From Spirochaetia bacterium (GTDB lineage Bacteria; Spirochaetota; Spirochaetia; B11-G9): a DNA stretch of 56,128 nt. The position numbers and the translations under genes are program-made. Location: NCBI GenBank assembly GCA_027859095.1, contig JAQIBN010000085.1, forward strand, positions 1-56,128, given 5' to 3'. Under the pieces are notes generated by a model that saw nothing but the letters and a program-made list of their open reading frames with translations, searched no databases and was not told where the DNA came from. The stretch's first letter is position 1. Each line of letters begins with the position of its first letter. Positions 18,601-28,330 of this stretch are shown piece after piece.

Positions 18601-20477
18601 TTTTCTGTAACCTTATGCCCTGTTATATATCCTGTCAGGGGTTTCTTTTTTGAGATATTAGCAGTCTGTCCCCTGCTTAAACGAGAATCTTCAATAAATA
18701 TACTGTCATTTTTTTCAGCTTGAAAAGGTTTATATTCTTTATCTTTTTCAGGCTGAGGTGAAATATAAATACGGGTACTGAAATTATCAGATCTTTCTAA
18801 CCCGTCAGTAACTGTCAGGGTTAGATTGTACCCACCTTCTTCAAAATCTTTTGGAAGCAGGATTGAAAACTTTCCATTCGATACTTTTACAATCTCTTCT
18901 GACCGACTGCCAATAGTATATACAGCAGATAGAGAACCCTCTCCACCTGAAACCAATCCCTCAATTTTAGATGTCTTTCCCTGCATAAGAACTGCTCCAT
19001 CATAAAAGGGTTCAAGAACTAGTTTATCTGAATTATAAGTATCTACTGATAATTCAGGAACAACATTTATAATATTAAATGAATACTTAATACTTTTACC
19101 TTTTAAACCAAACATATCCACAGCATACAAATCTACTGTATGTTTACCTGGCTCCAGATCTTTTACTGGAATTAAAAAAGGACCATTTGAATCAATAGAT
19201 TTAAATTCTGTTTTATCAATAGAGAATTCTATAGACTTTACACCATCATCATCATTTGCCAGACCCTTTAAATAACCAGTAAACGGATCAATATTTTCAA
19301 TAACATTTTTTTCACTGGAATTAATTAATTTTAACAATGGAAGATCAGCTTCATTATCCATCTTTAAATCCAGTTTATAATTTCGTGTATTTCCAGATAG
19401 ATCGACTGCAATAAATGTTATAGATGCAGATTTTCTTCCACTTACATCAAAGGTATGGCTCCAATAAGGGTTACCAGTAATTAGGGGAATAGAAACTTCT
19501 TCCTTGTCATAAACAAATGAGAATCCTGCAAGACCAACTTCATCATGAACGGTTCCGGAAACTGTAACAAATCCATTTAATATTTTATCCTCAGTGGGTG
19601 ACTTTATTACAATTTCCGGCTTTTTATTATCTGAATAATAAACAAATACAGTACTGCTTTCAGATCCAGTTCCATCGCTGGTTCTTAACCAGATATAATC
19701 AGTACCACCTTCGCTGTCTCTTGTATCAATTTTTAAGGAAAATTCACGTTCAATATGTTTAGGTTTTCCCGAAAGCTTTAAAGTTAAATAATTTTCACCA
19801 TCTAAACTATACTCAAGATTTTCTACTCCATTAGCATCAAATACAGTACCCGTAATAGTTATTTTTCCGGATAATATTTCTCCGTTACTATGAGAATCTA
19901 TTTTAATTTCCGGTTTTGTTTTATCAATATTAAATGATACTAAAACCTCATTTCCTTTAAGTCCGTTTATATCAGTAACTCTGGAAGAAATTGTATGTAC
20001 TCCGTCGGAAAAAGTTTTAACACTAAAAAAGGAGGACCAGAACTCTTTACCTTCTGCGCGAACAAAGGGTTCCTCATCAAGACGAACTTCAACAAAATCA
20101 ATTCCGTCGTCGTCTGTTGCAGTACCTATAACTGTAAAGTCACCTCCAACTCTCATATTTTCTGTAGGGCTGGATATTGAGGCTACAGGAAGATCAGATT
20201 CAGAATCAATAAATATATTTATGGGATCTGCTATAGAAATATTACCGGCTTTATCGGTACTTCTAATTATAAGGTTATATTCACCATCCGGGTAGTCGGA
20301 GATATCGTAGTTGTATGTCCAGTTTTCCAGGCCGTCTACCGTTTTGTATTCAGTACTTATTGTCTCTTTTTCAATTGCTGCTGGAAGGGGTGTTGCCTCC
20401 TGGGATGAAAGCGCTGTTGAGATCGTGAAAAAAATGATTACCAGTAATAAATTTTTATTAATTATTCTCCTTTTCAT
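15660..20477 (-). CDS. Giant Ig-like repeat surface protein with predicted C-terminal outer-membrane beta-barrel-like region
   Basis: About 1605 aa from ATG 20477 with signal peptide MKRRIINKNLLLVIIFFTISTALSSQ; many repeats of the G-x-V-x-D-xx-G-(V/L)-xx-(V/I) Ig type; aromatic-rich alternating C-terminus ending TRIGIF. Confidence 0.8.
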   Translation of the reverse strand: MKRRIINKNLLLVIIFFTISTALSSQEATPLPAAIEKETISTEYKTVDGLENWTYNYDISDYPDGEYNLIIRSTDKAGNISIADPINIFIDSESDLPVASISSPTENMRVGGDFTVIGTATDDDGIDFVEVRLDEEPFVRAEGKEFWSSFFSVKTFSDGVHTISSRVTDINGLKGNEVLVSFNIDKTKPEIKIDSHSNGEILSGKITITGTVFDANGVENLEYSLDGENYLTLKLSGKPKHIEREFSLKIDTRDSEGGTDYIWLRTSDGTGSESSTVFVYYSDNKKPEIVIKSPTEDKILNGFVTVSGTVHDEVGLAGFSFVYDKEEVSIPLITGNPYWSHTFDVSGRKSASITFIAVDLSGNTRNYKLDLKMDNEADLPLLKLINSSEKNVIENIDPFTGYLKGLANDDDGVKSIEFSIDKTEFKSIDSNGPFLIPVKDLEPGKHTVDLYAVDMFGLKGKSIKYSFNIINVVPELSVDTYNSDKLVLEPFYDGAVLMQGKTSKIEGLVSGGEGSLSAVYTIGSRSEEIVKVSNGKFSILLPKDFEEGGYNLTLTVTDGLERSDNFSTRIYISPQPEKDKEYKPFQAEKNDSIFIEDSRLSRGQTANISKKKPLTGYITGHKVTEKMISPAVVDSDNPKNSKEAVMDIFVTEDTIKSAVLVPEQESFKIEYEGSRFSIVPVSESIPVSFTVKIETSQGKEYTSEDIKVGSDNTIPVLNISNTNNSVLTDKLLLSGTYSDGTGIEKTNIEFSGSAVSYGSSRELTNGKDDNSEVFDMEIDLLSLEEGNHFYTVIITDIFGNIYSETIPFVIDRTSAVLAVIIPEPDVSVEGIITVVGEIKDFTDGGLLFFSENGVDFIEIPIAEDNGFFLNIDLSREEVISEDFILKLSDRAGNITELKPQFIVDRESDRPTVSIEIPASNATIRDDFEITGLVFDDDEVGSIYYSMDTEEFTELLGDKYFNIPYSLDNLIDGEHTVTVRASDSGGFMSEDVTVNFIVSKAEPVSLLLSPVIEFYAKNNITLKGQTYDENGVDSVFISYDNGVTFNKAILEKEVFIEESNEESTTFTWTYNFNTRLSGDGTHSILIKAVDNAGTVGIASTILNIDNTSPEIKLDYPGESDSVAGTLVVDGKVYDSTKIKSVITELKYLDGEGEPVIREIITEDVFRDIIDIKEYNPGWYNLTITVTDHAANSISETRNLLIMPLEEQKSIDLFFPEEGKDVVGNFVVEGRMNHLEDVKKAVLKIDGNIIQTTDIKTNGLFSFSLGKEELIDGLHTLSVESADAENSITSELRNISFISDGPWLKVENIISGQFVSDRPLITGTAGYDGPEQDDKTKRVKKVEVSLDNGRSFVDAKGRESWEFRLETYDLNEGENQLIIRSFLEDGQSNIIKIFVNVDETSPGISLFIPEENKKFNGSVTLVGTAGDSNGLESVEVLIREGRKEKYQVPSFVQGLYIDMHALGATYGELGVGLSFFDDVVKIQAQIGMAPPGRFNGLVVGGKLLASIIDLPFSYFFGYDWDFFSMSVAVGANFNYFTMSEDRISFTDKGVVLGSVLTQFEFAKFELKDLKMLNTYSLYAEAALWFISSDIQAGVVPTYSIGTRIGIF

Positions 20478-20520
20478 ATTCCACTTACCCCGTATTAAAT
20501 AATTATAGTTTTTATAAATT

Positions 20521-23500
20521 TTATTCTTCAAGGAGCGTAGCCTCCTCTAGAAATGATCCATTGTATCCAATTACAAGAGGTCCTTCGGTTCTTCGATCTA
20601 TTATATCAAGAGGATCTGATGTATCCCGTGTACTGTTAATTCCAATGTAAGCATTGCTTTCGGAAGGAGCTGTAGAAGCAGATACAGAGGTTACCTCCCA
20701 GGCTCCAGTGTACTGCCCGGTTACATAACTGGCTCCATTAGCAAAGTTAACATCGCCAAGTGGATATACAGGCCATGCTGCTCGCAGTGCATATTTTGTT
20801 CCACTGAATGAGAGGGAATAGTTAGAAATTACTGGACGGTAATCTGCACCCACAGTTTCATCAAAATCTTTTATTGCTATAGAGTTATACATGCCATTTG
20901 TAAATAGCGCATCTATAGTGTAAGTCTCAATTTCAGAATCAAGGCAGTCGAAGGAAGGCAGGTATGTATATTTCAAATTACTGTTGGATCCATCATAATA
21001 TGATAAATGAACACCATGATCAGGATCTACAATCATATCAACATAGAGCCCAGCACCAGTATCAAGTGGAGTTGCTCTAGAAAGCCATGCTGAAGGATTA
21101 TTTACAGGGTCAGAATTATACATAAATTTTAGCTCAGACGCAGATCCATCATAGTAGGCCATATAAATATTTGATCCAACGCCATTTTCATCCCAGGCAA
21201 TATCAAAGTGTTCTGAATCTGCTCCACCGGAAGTTAGCTCTATCCTAGTTGGTAAGCCTGTTCCTGTATAACCAACACCGTCATTATAAGGAGTTATCAA
21301 TCCAACATTATAACTGGTACCTGGATAATTTGTATCTGCAGATGGTGTATATTTACTTAAATTTGTTGTCCAGCCTCCTGCCATATTAGTTATCTGATCC
21401 CCTGCACTCAGAGCCGATCCAGTTTTAAAAGCAAAGAAAACAATGCTCTGCGATTCACCGGCCACATCATAATACGCGATATAGTTATCTGTATTTGTAT
21501 CCCCACCATCTGTTATTATTTGCAGGTTGTGGTTACGATTCATAACAACAGAGTTATATGCATAATTTGCGTCACCATTAAATGATAGGTTACCTATACC
21601 TAGTCGATTCTGATTTAGTCGATGCCAATTGAAAGCTTCTGACTCATAGGTTTCATCTTTACCCCATTGCACTGAGCCATAATATGCATAATTTGTTTGC
21701 CCACTATTCCAGTTCATATTGTGCAAATATATATAAATCGGAGTTCCATCTTCATTGATATAAAAATCTCCACCCATAGTACTCCATGAATTTGCTAATT
21801 GCGTTGAATTCAGGTTTACACTTTGTCCATTTTCAACATAATACCAATTCATATCTGTCGATTCTGTATTAGCTACCTCAGAAAAAACCGGTCTCATAAC
21901 AGCTTCTGTTTTACCAGCAATAGCTGTTTTCGAATCAAGCTGCCAAAAATACATATATCTATCGTCAGTCATTCCAGGTTTGTACGCAGAAGCTTCACTG
22001 TTGTAATCTTTACTATTGTCATTAATATTGTTTATAGAACTTATTCCATGGGTGATAACAGTAAGTTCTCCAGATTTTGTGGAATCCTTGATTACATCAA
22101 CATAAGAATAATTTACAGCATCTCTTGCTGTAATAGCTACTGAGTTTGAGCCAATTGTTACCAAATCAGATGGATATGCTACTGTATCAGGGTCAGGATA
22201 AAGGTTGTAACCTGAAATACGTATTGTATTTGAAGCACTGTAACTGACTGGGTATCGCCCCAAAGCACTCCTCTTAATAAAAGAAAGAGTTCCATTCTCC
22301 ATGCCTGTAGTAATATCAGTTATATACGGAACAACATCCACAGTCATAGAATCTGAGGCAGTATTTGGAGTCAAGGCATAATCTTCAATAGAAAAAGTTA
22401 TGGGAACATTGTTTTGAGCTACACCTGCAACAGTTGCAGAATTCCAGGCATATGTCCATGTAATCAGAAGACCTGTATATTCCGAGAAATTATATGTATC
22501 GATTACAAAATTACCATCCTGGGAAACTAATGCGTTACCAACCCAGGAAGCAAGAATATGATCAGTTCCAACACCATCAAGTGTTAATTTAATATTTTTA
22601 ATTCTCTGGTTATCCCATGCATTTCCTGTTATTGTCATTTGACCACTTACATCGGGATCAGTTCCATTGTGCAGACTGCTTCCTGATTCCTCAAGATGCC
22701 CTGCTATTACATTCCCCTGTGTCAGCGCATCAATGCTGATTGTGGGATAGATATCATCAGTATTATCAATAATTACGTTTATTAGCTGAGATGTAGTTAT
22801 CCCATCTGAATCTGTAACTTCATAATAAAAGGATTCCGAACCGTCAACATATGGGGGTACAGATATATCAATTGTTGATGAAGGATTTGTAGATAATAAT
22901 GTACCAGTGTTATTAATCCCCTGAAAAAGTTTATAGCTCAGACCAGGTATATAATTATCATTTACTGTTATTGAAAGGTAGAGTCTATTCTGAGCATTAA
23001 AACTTGCTGTATATCCAAACTGTTCTCCAGCTTCAACAATGCCGCTCCAATCAAGGTCAGTTCCTACTGTTGTTGCAGTAATTACAGGTTTATGATTCTT
23101 GATAAAACCACTTGCCAGGTAGTGATGGGCATTCCCGGCCTTATCCCACACCACATAATGAAGATCAATAGTACCATCGGGTATATTTTCCGAATTAAGT
23201 TCTGCCCACCATGAATAGGTCGAGCCGGACAATGTCAATGACTCATTATATCCATCAAGGTCTCCGTTAACACCTGAATCATTTCCCAGTTCATCAGGAT
23301 CATTAATTATTATCTTATAACTGTCAGAGGAGGGATAAGGAACAGATCCGTTTCCATCTCCAAAGTTATTTGCGCCCACTGCTACAGATATATCTGCTAA
23401 TGCAGAATTATACACATTTCCAGCTCTAACAAAATAGACCTCTATCTTATCTATACCACTGACTGTGCCCGAATCTATGGCCTGACCCTGAACATTAAAA

Positions 23501-26019
23501 GTTGTTCCATTTATATCTTCCAAAACACCTGTCCAGGTTCCAGTCGGAAGAATATTATCCACATTAAGATTGATAGAAGTATCTGTAGAGTTACTGGCAT
23601 TATCTACAACCTTCAGTTTTATAGGCAGAACACCACTCATAGGAATATAACTTGTTGTATTGATACTTTGTGAAATACTATAGTCTTTACCGTCCATGGC
23701 TCCAATAAGGGTACTTGAACCTGTAATATCAGTATAACTGGTACCTCCGTTGTAACTTATAAGTATTTGATTTACCAGCTGGGGGTCATGAGCCTGACCT
23801 GTCAAAGTAAAAGTACCTTTTGCATAATCAAATGAACTGTGTGAGAAATTATCAAAATAGGGATAAGAATTGTCAAATTCAACATCAATAGATACATCGT
23901 CCCCAATTACTCCAGGATTGGCACCATCTTTTGTATCGACAGCCCGCACCTGAATAGTAACTGTCCCTGTTCCTCCGGTAGTTGCCGCAAAGAGTTCACC
24001 ATTTGTATTCAGTTCCTGCTGCCAGTTCAATGTTCCACTTACAGTATTCCATAATGACTCATCCTCAAAAGGATCTGAAGTATTACCATCTCCATCTAGG
24101 ATAATTTGATCAAGAAAATCATGATCTCCATTAAGATCCAATCGCATTTCTACTCTTAGAACCTGTTGTTCGTCATAGGATGTACCACGAATAGTAACTG
24201 GTCCCCCAGTCTTAAACCCATCCTCTGGATATGTAAATGAAACTTCAGGTTTATCAAGGGCTGAATTGATTAAAAAGTAATAATAGGATTCAGTTGTTTC
24301 ATAAGTGTTACCAGCAATATCTGTAACTTTAAATGTAATTGGCAGCTGCCATACTCCACCTCCAAGATCATCTGCTGAACCAATATTTGTGTAAGTACCT
24401 TCCACATCTGTTAGTGCCTTTGACCAATGGCTAAGATCAAATAACTCTTCCCAGGCTCCATCTTTACCTATTTTTATAAACCCTTCCAGGAAGGCATTAG
24501 AATTATCTTCACATATCCCCTGTACAGTAACGTCACCGTACACCTCGGAACTTTTCACTGGGTAATTAAAGGTGACAGATGGATTTGTAATATCAACATA
24601 AAAAGAAATATTATAAGATGATATTTTTCCTGTTCCATCTTCAGCATAAACCTTTACACTATGCATTCCTTCTGATAAAGCAGGACTTGTATACGTCCAA
24701 TCTGCAAAACCATTAGCAGTTGATGCATCCCTCCAGTCTACTTCAGCCTCTCCATCCAGTTGAACCTTTACAGAAAGAACGGATTGATCATCATATGCAG
24801 TTCCGACTAATCCTGCTGTAGAAGAATTGAGATAATCACCTTGTGCGGGGTTGGTAATAGCAATCTGTGGTGCTCCAAGATCAATTGTAAAAGAAACTAC
24901 ATCAGATACTTTCTGAGTACCATGATCATCTTCAGCACGTATTTGAATAGTATGAGTACCATTCCCCAAAGACGAAATATCGTATTTAAAATTGACTGCT
25001 TGTCCGGAACCAGTAATTTCAGTTCCAGGGAGTGCTGAGTTCCATTCCCAGACAGTATCATTTATATTTATTTCAATAGTTGATGTATCTACTGCATCAT
25101 CATCCTCAACACGGCCAATGACTATTGCATTACCTCCAAGCTGAGCTCCAACCTCAGGATTACTAATAGTTATTACAGGAACATCATCATTCATATCAAC
25201 ATTAAGAGGCAGCTCAGTTATTTCTATTCCTTCCAGAGATAATTCTGTAATAACAGCTCCTGGAACAGATTCACCATTCTCAATTTTATAAAGATTTTCT
25301 ATGGTTAAGTAAGTTCCACCATTAAGACTGTTTACATCATTATAATGAAAAAAATGTGTATTTTGATTTCCGGCAAAATCTTCTGCAGTGATCTCCAGTG
25401 AGTACGAGCCGGTTACTGCGTTTGATAAAACACAACTCCATGAATTAGTTCCCTCAACAGTACTCAGAGTACCGGAACCTGAGACTAAGGCAACAGATAC
25501 CTGTCGTATTCTAAAAGGGTCTGTTGCTTCCCCTTTTATTGAAAACTGGGAGTCCGATGCGGCAGAAGCAAATCCGGGAGAAACCGTTACCATAACTATA
25601 GGTGCTGTATTATCAAAATATAACAAAAGTCTTTCTTCACTTGTTTTTGGAGTTGAGGAAGTATCACTGACAAGAACTACAATATCCTTTTCACCATCTT
25701 CAACAGTTGCAGTATCAATAGTATAGAACCAGGATAGCTGATCGGTTGCTACAGTTGCATCTAAAAAGGTAAGACCTCCATCAAAGGATAACTTCACAGA
25801 TTTTATTCCAATATCATCACTGGTAGTACCAGTAAGAGTAATTTCACCTTTAACATAGTCTCCATTAACTATAACAGTACCATCACCATAGCTTCCAATA
25901 GAAAGTTCAGGAGCTTCTATATCAACCTTATCACCAAGACCAATCATGGTATTGGGACAACCTGCTATAACTACTATCGATAGTATAAATAAATATTTCA
26001 AAATTTTATTAACTGTCAT
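20521..26019 (-). CDS. Giant Ig-like repeat lipoprotein with C-terminal IPT/TIG and propeller-like region
   Basis: Lipobox MTVNKILKYLFILSIVVIAGC from ATG 26019 with SD AAGGAG; tandem Ig-like repeats; YDGSASELKFMYN / YDGSNSNLKYTYL repeats. Confidence 0.8.
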   Translation of the reverse strand: MTVNKILKYLFILSIVVIAGCPNTMIGLGDKVDIEAPELSIGSYGDGTVIVNGDYVKGEITLTGTTSDDIGIKSVKLSFDGGLTFLDATVATDQLSWFYTIDTATVEDGEKDIVVLVSDTSSTPKTSEERLLLYFDNTAPIVMVTVSPGFASAASDSQFSIKGEATDPFRIRQVSVALVSGSGTLSTVEGTNSWSCVLSNAVTGSYSLEITAEDFAGNQNTHFFHYNDVNSLNGGTYLTIENLYKIENGESVPGAVITELSLEGIEITELPLNVDMNDDVPVITISNPEVGAQLGGNAIVIGRVEDDDAVDTSTIEININDTVWEWNSALPGTEITGSGQAVNFKYDISSLGNGTHTIQIRAEDDHGTQKVSDVVSFTIDLGAPQIAITNPAQGDYLNSSTAGLVGTAYDDQSVLSVKVQLDGEAEVDWRDASTANGFADWTYTSPALSEGMHSVKVYAEDGTGKISSYNISFYVDITNPSVTFNYPVKSSEVYGDVTVQGICEDNSNAFLEGFIKIGKDGAWEELFDLSHWSKALTDVEGTYTNIGSADDLGGGVWQLPITFKVTDIAGNTYETTESYYYFLINSALDKPEVSFTYPEDGFKTGGPVTIRGTSYDEQQVLRVEMRLDLNGDHDFLDQIILDGDGNTSDPFEDESLWNTVSGTLNWQQELNTNGELFAATTGGTGTVTIQVRAVDTKDGANPGVIGDDVSIDVEFDNSYPYFDNFSHSSFDYAKGTFTLTGQAHDPQLVNQILISYNGGTSYTDITGSSTLIGAMDGKDYSISQSINTTSYIPMSGVLPIKLKVVDNASNSTDTSINLNVDNILPTGTWTGVLEDINGTTFNVQGQAIDSGTVSGIDKIEVYFVRAGNVYNSALADISVAVGANNFGDGNGSVPYPSSDSYKIIINDPDELGNDSGVNGDLDGYNESLTLSGSTYSWWAELNSENIPDGTIDLHYVVWDKAGNAHHYLASGFIKNHKPVITATTVGTDLDWSGIVEAGEQFGYTASFNAQNRLYLSITVNDNYIPGLSYKLFQGINNTGTLLSTNPSSTIDISVPPYVDGSESFYYEVTDSDGITTSQLINVIIDNTDDIYPTISIDALTQGNVIAGHLEESGSSLHNGTDPDVSGQMTITGNAWDNQRIKNIKLTLDGVGTDHILASWVGNALVSQDGNFVIDTYNFSEYTGLLITWTYAWNSATVAGVAQNNVPITFSIEDYALTPNTASDSMTVDVVPYITDITTGMENGTLSFIKRSALGRYPVSYSASNTIRISGYNLYPDPDTVAYPSDLVTIGSNSVAITARDAVNYSYVDVIKDSTKSGELTVITHGISSINNINDNSKDYNSEASAYKPGMTDDRYMYFWQLDSKTAIAGKTEAVMRPVFSEVANTESTDMNWYYVENGQSVNLNSTQLANSWSTMGGDFYINEDGTPIYIYLHNMNWNSGQTNYAYYGSVQWGKDETYESEAFNWHRLNQNRLGIGNLSFNGDANYAYNSVVMNRNHNLQIITDGGDTNTDNYIAYYDVAGESQSIVFFAFKTGSALSAGDQITNMAGGWTTNLSKYTPSADTNYPGTSYNVGLITPYNDGVGYTGTGLPTRIELTSGGADSEHFDIAWDENGVGSNIYMAYYDGSASELKFMYNSDPVNNPSAWLSRATPLDTGAGLYVDMIVDPDHGVHLSYYDGSNSNLKYTYLPSFDCLDSEIETYTIDALFTNGMYNSIAIKDFDETVGADYRPVISNYSLSFSGTKYALRAAWPVYPLGDVNFANGASYVTGQYTGAWEVTSVSASTAPSESNAYIGINSTRDTSDPLDIIDRRTEGPLVIGYNGSFLEEATLLEE

Positions 26020-26126
26020 TGTTAACTCCTTCATAAACAAGATCGTATTACCATTTCCAAAAAAAAAAATACCACCCCACCTATTTATCGGCAAATTTAG
26101 TACTTTCATTTAAAATCCGGTAATTC

Positions 26127-26510
26127 CTAACCCAGAAAAACCTCTTCATCGTCACAAACAATATCAGCAGAACCAATATCTAAATTTATTTTAAAAACTC
26201 CAGAAAACCCTGGTAATTGAAATACTTCCAGAACATGGGGCTGTAACCTATCCAAAACAATACTACCGTCACTTTCTTTAACCCTATTCAATAAATTAAT
26301 TAAAGAACCTATTCCCATTGCTGAGATATATTTGATATTACTCATATCAAATACTAATTGGGTATATCCCTGGTCAATAAGTAAATTTATTCTTTCCTCA
26401 AAGTAGATAGAATTGTAGCTGTTAATGGATCCAATGGGCTCAATTATGATTGTACCCACAGATTCCTTTACAGTCTGAAAAGAAAACTCAAGATCTTTAT
26501 ATACATCCAT
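26127..26510 (-). CDS. STAS-domain protein (anti-sigma factor antagonist-like)
   Basis: 127 aa; FDMSNIKYISAMGIGSLINLLNRVKESDGSIVL. Confidence 0.88.
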   Translation of the reverse strand: MDVYKDLEFSFQTVKESVGTIIIEPIGSINSYNSIYFEERINLLIDQGYTQLVFDMSNIKYISAMGIGSLINLLNRVKESDGSIVLDRLQPHVLEVFQLPGFSGVFKINLDIGSADIVCDDEEVFLG

Positions 26511-26552
26511 ATCAACCCCCTATATAAATAAATTTACTTCTACAGCCATTAA

Positions 26553-26568
26553 AGCAATAACTATGCCA
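26553..26568 (-). promoter_or_regulatory. Sigma-54 promoter upstream of the STAS gene
   Basis: Minus strand TGGCATAGTTATTGCT matches TGGCAYR-N4-TTGCW exactly; 43 nt upstream of the STAS start codon. Confidence 0.75.
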
Positions 26569-26629
26569 ACTTCAAATCAGAGCTACTTTATATAAAATCT
26601 TATAGATAGAACATAAAACCATTATTTAA

Positions 26630-26667
26630 TCGACCTCAAGGTCGAGCTATATCGACTAAAAGGACGA
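26630..26667. promoter_or_regulatory. Two tandem enhancer-like (UAS) sites
   Basis: TCGACCTCAAGGTCGA (26630-26645, palindrome) and TCGACTAAAAGGACGA (26652-26667, 12/16 identical), centres 22 bp apart. Confidence 0.6.
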
Positions 26668-26674
26668 ATAAATA

Positions 26675-26703
26675 TTGTATAAGCGCAGTTTAACTGGTAC
26701 AAT
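26675..26703 (+). promoter_or_regulatory. Sigma-70-like promoter for the response regulator gene
   Basis: TTGTAT-17 nt-TACAAT, 40 nt upstream of ATG 26744. Confidence 0.5.
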
Positions 26704-26743
26704 GAAGGGAATAAATAAAAATTGTGTTATGAAGAAGGGCTAA

Positions 26744-28135
26744 ATGAAAATATTAAACATTCTTATACTTGATGATGATCCTACTCAACTGGAACTATTA
26801 AAGTTAATGTTTGAAAAAATAGAATATCCTCCATGTAATCCTGTTTTTACATCAAATGAAAAAGATTTTTTCTCAGAACTCTCCCAGGCTCCATATGATC
26901 TGGTTATTAGTGATTATTTTATGCCTGATATAACAGGAAGAGAAGTATTAGATAAGGTGAAAATTGAGAAACCCTGTTGCGAAGTAATAATACTAACTTC
27001 AGGAACTACTACCAAAGAAGCAATTGAGCTGATGAAGATGGGTGCCTACGATTTCTTACTTAAACCAATTAGTTTTGAAATTCTAAAGAATCGTTTGAAT
27101 AAAATATTTGAACTCAAAAATCTTATTCAGGAAAATGGAAGCCTTCTAGAACAGGTTAAGATTAAAGATGTAAGTTTTTCAAGTGATATTATTTTCAAAA
27201 GCCATAAAATGGAGGAAGTAATAAACATTGCAGCCCGGTCTGCCGGTACTGATTCAAATGTTCTTATAAGAGGTGAGAGCGGTACAGGGAAGGAACTTGT
27301 TGCCAGAGCCATACATTTCTCAAGTCCAAGAAAAGACAAACCTTTTATAACTATTAATATAGCTACTTTACCGGAAACACTTGTTGAAAGCGAATTGTTC
27401 GGCCATATTAAAGGATCATATACCGGAGCAGAATCCGAACGTATCGGACGATTTGAAGAAGCAAAAGATGGAACAATTTTTATAGATGAAGCCGGAGATA
27501 TTCCCCTTACAATTCAAATAAAGTTATTACGCTTAATTCAATTTGGAGAATTTCAAAAAGTAGGCTCCAATATTACTAATAAAGTAAGTGTCCGCATTAT
27601 TGCGGCTACAAGTAGAAATCTCGAAGAAATGATACAAACTGGAAGTTTCAGAGAAGATCTTTTTTACAGACTAAACGTAATTCCTATTAATATCCCACCA
27701 CTCAGAAAAAGAAAAGAGGATATTTCTCTGCTTATTAATTATTTTCTAAAAATAAAAAGTGAAAAACAAAACAAAGAAACTGCGCTTTTAACTGATGAAA
27801 CTAATGACCTTTTAATGAACTACTCATATCCTGGAAATATTAGGGAACTGGAAAATATTATTGAATATTCAATAGCAATTGCGAGGGGCAAGTATATTAC
27901 AAGTAAAGAACTACCTGCAATTTTACAAAGTGAAAAAAAATTCCAGGAAGATACTCTACAAATTAAAACTACTGATTATACTGCAAATATGGCTCTATTC
28001 GAAACAAACCTGGTGAATGAAGCCTTAAATACTGCAGAAGGAAATCAGAGTGCTGCAGCAAGATCTCTGGGCATTTCTGAGAGAAAGCTTCGATCACGAA
28101 TGGAAATTTTGGAGATTCAAAATACATTTCGCTAA
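26744..28135 (+). CDS. Sigma-54-dependent response regulator (NtrC/AtoC family)
   Basis: Receiver (LDDDPTQ, DLVISDYFMP), AAA+ (GESGTGKELVARAIH, ELFGHIKGSYTGAE), Fis-type HTH (NQSAAARSLGISERKLRSRM). Confidence 0.94.
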   Translation: MKILNILILDDDPTQLELLKLMFEKIEYPPCNPVFTSNEKDFFSELSQAPYDLVISDYFMPDITGREVLDKVKIEKPCCEVIILTSGTTTKEAIELMKMGAYDFLLKPISFEILKNRLNKIFELKNLIQENGSLLEQVKIKDVSFSSDIIFKSHKMEEVINIAARSAGTDSNVLIRGESGTGKELVARAIHFSSPRKDKPFITINIATLPETLVESELFGHIKGSYTGAESERIGRFEEAKDGTIFIDEAGDIPLTIQIKLLRLIQFGEFQKVGSNITNKVSVRIIAATSRNLEEMIQTGSFREDLFYRLNVIPINIPPLRKRKEDISLLINYFLKIKSEKQNKETALLTDETNDLLMNYSYPGNIRELENIIEYSIAIARGKYITSKELPAILQSEKKFQEDTLQIKTTDYTANMALFETNLVNEALNTAEGNQSAAARSLGISERKLRSRMEILEIQNTFR

Positions 28136-28186
28136 AGAGATAACTACTAAAACTCACCCTACTTTAATTTCACCGGTTTAGGCAAC

Positions 28187-28330
28187 TTCAAAGTAAAGAC
28201 TGCACAAGATGTTCTCCTGTACTCCACAGAACTATTAGAGTAATTGCGGCTCTCCTTGCTTCCAGAGCAAAAGCAAGACCAGCCATTCCAAGAAGGGAAA
28301 TAAAGAATGCTATTTCAGCCAAAGCATACC
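28187..28330 (-). other. Short unlisted reading frame, hydrophobic peptide overlapping the GH13 3' end
   Basis: Frame-shifted reading LAEIAFFISLLGMAGLAFALEARRAAITLIVLWSTGEHLVQSLL*; no clear SD. Confidence 0.35.

Noticed and set aside
26056-26069. Poly-A tract upstream of the giant lipoprotein as a phase-variable promoter
   Set aside because: A single homopolymer run between STAS and the lipoprotein gene without clear -35/-10 context; no evidence for variation.
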